Assembly (NCBI RefSeq): GCF_000091045.1
Contig: NC_006691.1
Span: 736,121-768,800, forward strand
Direction: 5' to 3'
Length of the DNA stretch: 32,680 nt
Source: Cryptococcus deneoformans JEC21
Lineage: Eukaryota > Basidiomycota > Tremellomycetes > Tremellales > Cryptococcaceae
Shown here: positions 10,894-23,588 of the stretch, one piece after another
Layout: each line of letters opens with the position of its first letter
Position numbering within the stretch: the first letter of the stretch is position 1
Program-made: the position numbers and the translations under genes
Notes under the pieces: generated by a model
Database searches by the model: none
Told to the model about the DNA's origin: nothing
What the model saw: only the letters and a program-made list of their open reading frames with translations

Positions 10894-11875
10894 TTATCTC
10901 GCCACTTCAGCCGTCGGCTGTTCAGATTGCTAGATATGGTGTCAGATTTGATCTGTCTAACGCCCTTAAGAATACAGACTTACTAGCTCTTCAAGAGGCG
11001 CAGAATCGACGAAATCCGGTAAAGATTGAGCATCTTGCAGATAGCTCGGGGTTTCATTTTCTCCTATGGGCTCGTCGTCAAGCCCTAATGCATCGAGCTC
11101 TACATGATTTTCAGTAGGCTTCAGGACGTCATAGCCAAAAAAAAAGAAACTCACCAGCCTGGAGATCTGTCTCATCAACTTCATCAGGGACACCATAACT
11201 CCTCCCTAGAGATTCTTGTATATCGTTGGCTTGCTCGATGAGGTCTTCCATGTCGTAATGGATACTCTGGTAGCGTTGGAACGTCAGATCAAATGATGAA
11301 GGGGATGTAGAGATTCTCGGTTGATAGAAACTACATACCTCAATCTTATCAATATCAATTCCTTTATATTGCTTTTTCATCTCTTTATTAGCCACTCGCA
11401 TGGCATCAACTGTAGCCATCTTGAAGGATGGTAAATCTATCAGTTCGCAATGCCTCTCACATTGGATTATATACTCACTGTGTTCTTCAAATTTTCCGTG
11501 GTCATTGCCGCCTGCTCCATATTATATGTTTGCTGTTGAAGTTGTCCCAGCTGGCTTTCGTACATCCTTTTCTGTTTAAGCACTCTCAAGGCCCTCTGTT
11601 GGACAGCCGCCTTTCCGGGACCTTCACGCATCTTGGACATTTGGGTCTTGAAAACGGACAATTCGGCATCGAGTTTTTTGAGCTTGACCTCAAGAGAAGC
11701 AACACGGGAGTCGGTCTGAAGGTGGTCAGAAAGTGAAGTCATGCCATATATTTAGACTTACGGAAGAGATGGCATCTGTGAGGGAAGGTTTAGGTTTCGC
11801 TTTGCCTGTGCCGAATATCTGGTGAAACTCAGCACGGCTCTGCCTGACTTTATATGATTTACTCACTCTATTCAT
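10894..11875 (-). CDS. VPS60: ESCRT-III subunit Vps60/CHMP5
   Basis: Seven exons (11867-11875, 11762-11818, 11479-11715, 11339-11419, 11155-11266, 10984-11099, 10894-10917) give 211 residues, against about 219 for CHMP5. The start [20 protein letters not shown] matches the CHMP5 N terminus (MNRLFGKAKPKAPPPSLTD). It continues with the basic helix [20 protein letters not shown] and [20 protein letters not shown], then a [16 protein letters not shown] helix, the [19 protein letters not shown] helix, and an acidic tail with AELDALG-like [10 protein letters not shown]. Known role: an accessory ESCRT-III protein that binds Vta1 through its tail and tunes Vps4 during multivesicular body formation on endosomes. 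The first coding exon is only 9 nt. The last exon adds LPTAEVAR and is the least certain part. Divergent from SWS1. Confidence 0.93.
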
Positions 11876-12259
11876 GGTGTATAGGGGTGGATCCGGAGTA
11901 AGGCGGGGTTCGAAGGATGGAACTGGAATAGAAGCCGAGTCAAGATTCAAGCGAGGATCGATGACAGGACCCAAGCTGGGTGATGGATTGAGCGGCGGTG
12001 GCGGCGGCACATAGTGGAACGGGGCGGAAACGTGGCAGTCACGTGGCCAGCATTAGAATAGCATCAACAACCTCCACTCTTCATAGCTGTCCAACAACAA
12101 GGAGGCCTTGTTGCTACGTACGTAGAGATTCAGTCCTCGGCAATTTTCTCTTGGATCTTGCATCTGCATGCTATATCTTTTGAACGACCACCCTTCCCCC
12201 GTATTTGAGGCGAAAGCCCTTCTTTCCTCCGGCTGGTTCTCCTGAATAACGCACAACCA
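11876..12259. promoter_or_regulatory. Divergent intergenic region of VPS60 and SWS1
   Basis: These 384 bp separate two divergent starts. The VPS60 frame stays open upstream on the minus strand as a proline-rich stretch (about 11876-12010) but has no in-frame ATG, so it is read as 5' leader. A GGC/GGT repeat lies at about 11993-12008. No factor site is claimed. Confidence 0.5.
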
Positions 12260-13131
12260 ATGATCACCATGTCGTCTTCTGTCCCCGAGTTCCTCTTATT
12301 GTCCGCCACATTACTTGACGCTCTGCCATCTTCTTCACCCAGTATGTTAGCCACCATTGTGATTTGCCCCTGGACCTTTGGGGTGGTTACTGATATAATG
12401 TCGCATCCAGTCGATGATACGCTGCTGCTACAACTACATATAGTTTTCGGCCCTATGTTGATGTCTGCATTACAGCTCATTGACCGTCGTGAAGGTAAAG
12501 CCAAATATTTAGGGGATCACAATGGACAGTAAGCTGATCCAAATGTTGAAGTGGTCAGGGTCATTTTGCCTACAGGTAGACATGTGTATCAAGTATGGAT
12601 GATCCAGTCGTCAGCAAAACATGTATAGTTTATTGACGTTCTATCTTTTATAGGTCGCCTCTTCAGCCGGCAAGAGTTACACTCTTTACATCAACACGCC
12701 AGATTCTTCTATACACGAAAAAACGAGCCTTGTAAACGAGCCGGAACCAGGAGAGGCTTCCGAGAACGTGCAGCTCAACCAACTTCCATCAGATCCTTTT
12801 GCTGTGTCTTCTGATATCTCAGGGTGGCAACGAGACCAAAGCAAGAGATCAGAAATAAGTATCAGCGAAAGTGAAGAATCGCGGCGGAGGAGAATTCATG
12901 CATCTGGGAAAGAACTTCAGAGGATGTACTGTCCTTGCGCGGGATTCAGCTACAATTCGCTTTCCGGCGGACAAAATGTTCTGGTAAGATGTCAAGTACG
13001 ACGGCTGGGAATGCATGCTGAAGCAAGTGACGCAGTGCAAGCACCTACTCGCAGTAGTAATTGCTAGAAAGACGTCTACTTGGGTAGAGGGTTCTGTGGG
13101 GATGGAAGGAGTGGCGGCAATTGTTACGTAA
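12260..13131 (+). CDS. SWS1: SWIM zinc-finger protein, Sws1/ZSWIM7 type (Shu complex)
   Basis: Four exons (12260-12494, 12552-12592, 12654-12983, 13036-13131) give 233 residues. Residues 50-110 read FGPMLMSALQLIDRREVVRV, a PTGRHVYQVASSAGKSYTLY hairpin, then a polar insertion. The pattern follows ZSWIM7 (LFG..QALDLVD, S.SGR.VYQV.GSS.K.YTC). The SWIM finger CxCx(n)CxH is complete: Cys185, Cys187, Cys203 and His205, followed by LLAVVIARK as in family members. The intron at 12984-13035 splits the finger. Known role: Sws1 proteins pair with Rad51 paralogues in the Shu complex and promote Rad51 filament assembly in homologous recombination and error-free damage tolerance. Odd: about 70 Ser/Glu/Arg-rich residues lie between the hairpin and the finger, where human ZSWIM7 has only a few. 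The ATG at 12269 is an alternative start. Confidence 0.8.
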
Positions 13132-13499
13132 TAATTAGCACGTGGCATTTCCGGTTCGGGTAATTCTGTCGATACAAACACCGCATGATGGCTTCCTCTC
13201 AACGCTCTTCTCTGCGTTCTCCACCGTTGCTTTTCTCCATCCTTCTCACTTGTTCCGCGTTTACTCCCGCTGTCTTGCAGCACCATACTCCTCTACCACC
13301 ACACTCACGCTCCCCCCCGGCTCCTCTCCGACTCCTCTCGCCCCCGACTTGCATTGTAAGTCTCCTTCATTTTCTCGCCACACACTACTCCCACCGCCCA
13401 CCGTTTTCAAAGCATCACATAGTTGCACTCGGAGACAACTAACTCTACTTCATTAGCATGCCAGCATAGCCAGCATAGAGTAATTCTTTTAAAAACATT
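13132..13499 (+). promoter_or_regulatory. Promoter and probable spliced 5' leader of the BTG-domain gene, with an upstream ORF
   Basis: A strongly pyrimidine-rich tract (about 13190-13400) leads to the BTG start. A GTAAGT donor at 13356 pairs with a CTAAC branch site and a CATTAG acceptor ending at 13456, giving a plausible 101-nt leader intron. ATG codons at 13185/13188 open a frame of 57 codons up to the donor. If spliced, it ends about 8 codons later, upstream of the main ATG at 13500. The transcription start is unknown, so whether this upstream ORF is transcribed is inference. Confidence 0.45.
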
Positions 13500-15153
13500 A
13501 TGCCTTCAGACCCCGACCCGTCTCCGGCCCTCACACATGCCTCGCTCGCTTCCTCTCATTCTCTACAGTCAGAAGACTTCCATGTCCACCTTCCCTCGCA
13601 TCTCAACTATGATCGGACCCTCACTACCGCGCTCTCTCATTTAGTAGATCATCTTGTAGAGCCTTTATCTACTTCCTATACCCCAGATGTCCTAAATTCG
13701 CTCTTGAAACAGCTTAAACAAGCTTTATTCGTCAAATTCCAGCCCACTTGGGACGAAGGCCATCCTCAAGTAGGTAGCGGAACCAGGTCTCTTATTTGCA
13801 CCAAGTACTACGGCCTTCCACCCTCAATGCGATCCGCTGCAGTAAAAGTTGGTGTAGAAGAGCAGGCATGGCGCAAGGCTATTGCCAAATCGGGCGGTAG
13901 AGAAGACAGTTCGGATAAGGGCGACGAGTGGGAAGTATGGTGTGATCCTGGTCAGGTCGTATGGAGATGGGGTGCATGGGAGTGGGAGGACCCAGGATTC
14001 GAACCTGTAAAGCTTGTCCGAGGTAAGATCGTTTGATCTTCATCGATCAAGGTGGCGAACTGACTTTGTCCAAGAGCCCTTGCAGGTGATCTGGCAAGCG
14101 GCCACAGAAGCGGACAAGTTGTCTCCCGCGACGCCTGCCAAATTTGCTCAACCTTCCAACGCAACTCCCAACCGACCGTCTTATGCAATACCTATCCGTG
14201 CACCTACTGTTCTCGCTATTCCTCCTACTCCATCCCAGGGTGAAAACCGACAAAACGAGGCCAAGCCGATTGAGCTAGACCATTTGCTCCCTGCCTTTTC
14301 TAATCTTGGCCTTGGTCAGGCGCCTGGTCAGACTCAGCGCAATCAGCAGGCCTCTGGTTGGTCAAGCTCTGACGCCTCGTCTCGATCCACTTCATTGGCC
14401 ATCTCTGATCACGACGAGCCAGGTTCCCCTGAACATGAGCGCCCTGCATCACGAGTGTCTCACCGTGGATCCGAGTCCCAGAGCTCAGTGTCTTCCTCGA
14501 CATCCGATTCAAATTCTGGCCACACCCAGCTTCTCACGCCTGCCACGCGTCCCACTACTGCCGACCCCTTCAATGTCCCCATGCTTTCTACGGAAACTAT
14601 AAAAGATGGTAAGGAAAAGGAGGAGAAACCCAAGACTACTCCTACGAACACTACCCGTGGCCGAACCACATCGCCTTCTGCTCTGGGTGAATCGACTGTC
14701 CAGCCCACCACCCCGACAACTGAGAATAACATCACCCCCCGCGTCCCTACCCCTACTGTTACCCCGTATGACGGCGGGAATGTTACCGTCCTTGGCGGTG
14801 GTGTAAAGCTCGGTGGTGCCGGCTCTCATTCGCGTACTTCATCTACCCATTCTTCTCACCGCATCTCCATCGACCGCAGCCGATCTCCTTCGATTTCTCT
14901 TGCGTCGCGAGCTTTGAATACTGCCATGGGACCCAATGGCGAAGGTCGCAAGCAGCGCACTCGCCGTCGAATCATGCCTACTTACCTCGGCCACTTGGGT
15001 CAGCCAGGCGTGGGAGGGCCTGCCATGGGCGTATTCTACGGCGGGAGCGTTAGCCCTGGTGGTATGGGGTTCGCACCCGGTTATCAGCATGTTGGTGTCG
15101 GGGTCAGCCCTCCTCCTGTGGGGATACGAGGACCGATGCCCAGAATGGGGTAA
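13500..15153 (+). CDS. BTG/Tob-family antiproliferative-domain protein with long disordered tail
   Basis: Two exons (13500-14022, 14075-15153) give 533 residues. Residues about 40-175 form a BTG fold. A helix LNSLLKQLKQALFVKFQPTW is followed by GSGTRSLICTKY (93-102, box A; BTG proteins have GSGYRCIRIN) and a GLPPSMRSAAVKVGVEEQAW helix. DEWEVWCDPGQVVWRWGAWE (142-161) is box B, equivalent to LWVDPYEVSYRIGE. Known role in animals: recruiting the Caf1/Pop2 deadenylase of CCR4-NOT to shorten mRNA tails and restrain proliferation. The remaining 360 residues are Ser/Thr/Pro-rich and disordered, with a TPTxxP-rich middle, an RSRSPSIS patch and a Gly/Pro/Met-rich end. The intron acceptor at 14074 is chosen for the branch site AACTGAC and an open frame; the next AG would give an early stop. 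The target mRNAs are unknown. Confidence 0.8.
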
Positions 15154-15462
15154 GCGGGTCGAGTTCAAGTGTATTGTCACCATGTGTACTACTAGCCATT
15201 TGACATTCTGTTCATTAACTTTCACCAATAGTGACTCTTCGTTATTTTCTGCTTTCCTATCCATAGCAAACGTTTCTGTACTTTGGTATCGGTAGATTTC
15301 TACACATTCGAATTTGTCTCTCTTTTGATAAAACCATTCAATCCACATACGTTGATTTCGTCACTATTTCCATGAACTCTGTTTGCATTGCATGATACTT
15401 GGATCTGGTAAAAGCATTATATTTGCATACCTTGAAAAGCTTGTCTTTCCCAGTGATGCTAA
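15154..15462. other. Convergent 3' region of the BTG-domain gene and ELP1
   Basis: These 309 bp lie between converging stop codons and should hold both 3' UTRs. The sequence is AT-rich (TTTCTG, TTTGTCTC, TTTGATAAAA patches). No coding or RNA feature is supported. Confidence 0.5.
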
Positions 15463-21042
<5,580 letters not shown>

Positions 21043-21351
21043 AACGTAGCGTGCTCAGTCGGGTAGGCGAGTTAGGTAGGCGATTAGTAGGTAGGCCACT
21101 AGTATGTAGGGATTAGTAGGTAGGCGATTAGTAGATAGGCGAGTAGTATGGAGAATAAAGTGAAGATGCATCGACGTAGTATGATCAACCATCTCTGCTC
21201 TGCCATGTCCAGAGAACTGAATGCAGAGCTAGATGAACCAGATGCAGCCAGCAGCTAGAGACCTATATTGACCGACTTGACGCACCGCTCATCTTTCCCT
21301 TTTCCATCTACACCACTTTCCATCTACACACCCACTCTGCCTCACGCCACA
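21043..21351. other. RIB4 3' region and CZIB promoter
   Basis: Between two same-strand genes lies a tandem repeat (separate entry), an AATAAAG signal near 21154 that could serve RIB4 polyadenylation, and a CT-rich leader (21290-21350) with a twice-repeated TTTCCATCTACACC-like motif just before the CZIB start. No gene is seen. Confidence 0.5.
21062..21149 (+). repeat. Degenerate 14-15 bp tandem repeat after RIB4
   Basis: Six imperfect copies of GGTAGGCGATTAGTA follow each other about 20 bp after the RIB4 stop codon; copies differ at one to four positions. It probably lies in the RIB4 3' UTR. Confidence 0.85.
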
Positions 21352-22121
21352 ATGGTCGTAAGTCTGCCCGCTTGGCCCCATCATCTCTGATTACCTCTTT
21401 GCATCAGAAACTCCGTGTCCTCATCTCCATGGAACTCGACGGCGTCACAAACGTCCAGCCGGCCGATGATTATTATGAATACTTTTTCACCGTGAGTCGA
21501 TTTTAAGGCTCAGCCAATACCCCGTAGCACTTACTAACGCCATCGTAACAGGTCATGTGCGGATCATGTCGAGAAGTCCACTCCAAGACTGTCAGCTTGA
21601 ACCAAAAGGTATATATCCCATTCTTCAAAACGTTTTAATCCACCGTCACCAAGACTATTGTTTAGCTGAGCAAAAACAGGACGAGCACGAGATTTCAGGA
21701 TCAAAAGGGACAGCCAGTTTCGTCTGGCGGTGTAGCAACTGCAAGGTATGGGATACCCCTTCCCAAAGTACTCTGTAGCTGAATTTATATATACATATAG
21801 AAAGAGCATTCTGCCAATTTCCTCCCCTCGGCTCCACCCCCTTCAAAATCCAAATCCACCGCCCCCATCCCCTACACCTCCTCTTCCTCTGGACAATTCT
21901 CCCCCTTCATCGCGCTCGACTGTCGCGGTCTCGAATTCACCGAATTCCACTTTGCCGGTAAATGGAAGGCCGAGGGGGAGGAGAGCGGGGCGGTGTTTGA
22001 CATTGATTGGGATCAGCTTCGAAAGGAGCAAGGAGGTGAGGAAAGGTGGGATGACTATGATGAGCAGGGCGGGGTCCCGCTGGCGGTGAGTGAGCTGAAG
22101 AGCAAGATTGAGAGAGTGTAG
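21352..22121 (+). CDS. CXXC zinc-binding protein of the DUF866/CZIB (C1orf123) family
   Basis: Five exons (21352-21357, 21408-21491, 21552-21608, 21680-21745, 21801-22121) give 177 residues; human CZIB has 160. Family marks are KLRVLISMELDGVTNVQP, then MCGSCREVHSK and WRCSNCKKEHSANF (two CxxC pairs forming one zinc site, Cys residues near 33, 36, 67 and 70), then ALDCRGLEFTEF, ESGAVFDIDW and WDDYDEQGGVPLAV. The fold is known from the human structure; the cellular role of the family is still poorly defined. The first coding exon holds only ATG and one more codon. A 15-residue Ser/Pro-rich insertion follows the second CxxC. The last codons and the stop lie inside the first unit of a 23-bp tandem repeat. 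It converges on SNX3, leaving 127 bp between stops. Confidence 0.9.
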
Positions 22122-22199
22122 GGTAAATGCGTGAGAGAGTGTAGGGTAAATGCGTGAGAGTGTAGGGTAAATGCGTGAGAGAGTGTAGGGTAAATGCAT
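22110..22199 (+). repeat. 23-bp tandem repeat starting inside the CZIB stop region
   Basis: Four copies (23, 23, 21 and 23 bp) of GAGAGAGTGTAGGGTAAATG plus CGT occur without gaps; copy 3 lacks one GA and copy 4 ends CAT. Copy 1 contains the last codons and the TAG stop of the CZIB gene, so the array looks like amplification of the gene's own end. Confidence 0.95.
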
Positions 22200-22248
22200 T
22201 TGAAAGACGTGGCAACATTAAATATAAATCAGAATAAACATCTATTCT

Positions 22249-22414
22249 TTAAATCCACTGAGACTTGTCCCAGGCGGGGTCTGCAACCGGAAACAAAAAT
22301 CAGTTGAAGAATCCACAAAAAACTCTAGACGGACCTTGGAGAAAGGCGCAGAGCACTTTGCTGCCCGTCTGTAACAATGGATGTCCAGCCACAATCTCCA
22401 AAAACCTCTGCAAG

Positions 22415-22446
<32 letters not shown>

Positions 22447-22559
22447 GAAACGGTTCGTGAATACCTATCGTCCGATGGCGGATGTCAGTTGTGCTTATTT
22501 CACGCAACACTTAGAGAGACACTCTTACCTTGCCGGGAAGCGGTGGGATGTTAACCCTG

Positions 22560-22612
<53 letters not shown>

Positions 22613-22727
22613 CCGCACTGCCGAGTGACGTAGTTTGAATGCAGGAATATTGGTCTATCCAGACAAGTTTTGGCATGGATAAGGACAACCACGGTTTTTC
22701 CCCCCCCAAATATAACTCACCATGCAG

Positions 22728-22765
<38 letters not shown>

Positions 22766-23374
22766 ATGTGTCATTGGATTCCGGATCTCAATCTCAAGAA
22801 ACGATTCGGGGACAGAGTACATTTCATCAAACTGCCGCAGTCAGCGACCCATTCATTCTCACACACAACATTCAGCCACCATTCACGCAGCAAAACTCAC
22901 AGTTTGTGGTCTTCCAGCCATGCGTGCCATGTCGGTAAAGCTCACCGCCTGGGACGAGTCCGTCCTTATAAACGGAGAATGGGTGACTTGAACTATAAAA
23001 AACCAGATAACAACGCTCTCGGGTCAATAACCTTTCTTACTTTCGACTTGCCGCGTTGACACTTGCCGCTGGTCTTTGCGGACTCTTTTGACTTACCCGG
23101 TGGACTCTGAGGAGGCACGGTGGAGGACTGCGGTGGGGATTGCTGGTAAGCATACGGATCGGTCGTTTGGTATGGCTGCTGGGCGTTGTACTGGTATGCC
23201 TGCTGTTGATATGGTTGCTGCTGGTACGGCGGCTGCTGTGGCTGTGGCTGTGGCGGTGGCTGGTAAGCGTACGGCTGTTGTTGGTACGGGTTGGAGTTGA
23301 AGTACGCTGCGGTTTGTGTGAGCTGTGGTGTGTGTGTGGGCTATGCACTCACTGTCCTGGGGATATGCGCTCAT
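22249..23374 (-). CDS. SNX3: Sorting nexin-3 (Snx3/Grd19), PX-domain retromer cargo adaptor
   Basis: Seven exons (23353-23374, 23097-23306, 22901-22992, 22721-22831, 22529-22654, 22335-22464, 22249-22280) give 240 residues; human SNX3 has 162. Residues 1-77 are Pro/Gln/Tyr-rich with repeated [10 protein letters not shown] units. The PX domain then runs to near the end: [12 protein letters not shown], the TDYEIVC strand, [14 protein letters not shown] with the Arg that holds the phosphate of PI3[10 protein letters not shown] with the membrane-inserting proline loop, and [20 protein letters not shown]. The tail [13 protein letters not shown] fits the family. Known role: binds PI3P on early endosomes and links cargo to retromer for return to the Golgi. 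The 129-nt second intron is unusually long here because the Lys-rich frame inside it runs into a stop. Divergent from UBP14. Confidence 0.93.
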
Positions 23375-23588
23375 TGCAAGTATATGTCGGTGGGAAACGG
23401 ATCGTTCAAGCGTTATTATACAGATACAATCGATGATGTATGCAACGACGTGAAAGAAGCGGCGGCGACCGCTTCGGACGGGGTGGCCCGAAGGATGACG
23501 TGGTATTCCTCACCCCGTCCACTCTCCCCTTTCCACCCACCATAATATTATATATACTCTACGCCCCGACTCTCTACACCTCATAAAC
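23375..23588. promoter_or_regulatory. Divergent promoter of SNX3 and UBP14
   Basis: These 214 bp separate two divergent starts. A TATATATA box (23549-23556) sits 33 bp before the UBP14 ATG, which is close for a functional TATA box, so its use is uncertain. The CCACTCTCCCCTTTCCACCC tract beside it is pyrimidine-rich. Confidence 0.5.

Noticed and set aside
11876..12010. Proline-rich N-terminal extension of VPS60
   Set aside because: The frame is open but starts only with GTG; the MNR start followed by the first intron matches the family exactly.
13142..13456. Separate small secreted protein in the frames over the pyrimidine-rich tract
   Set aside because: One frame lacks an ATG start. The other has a weak hydrophobic run caused by CT-rich composition and resembles no family; a 5' leader with an upstream ORF explains it better.
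14839..15348. Antisense open frame over the BTG gene tail
   Set aside because: It mirrors the Ser/Pro-rich coding strand, has no recognisable domain, and crosses the BTG stop without splice support.
21062..22199. GTAGGG/TTAGTAGG-type repeats as possible interstitial telomere sequence
   Set aside because: The units do not contain consecutive TTAGGG or TTAGGGGG copies, and both arrays have their own 15- and 23-bp periods.
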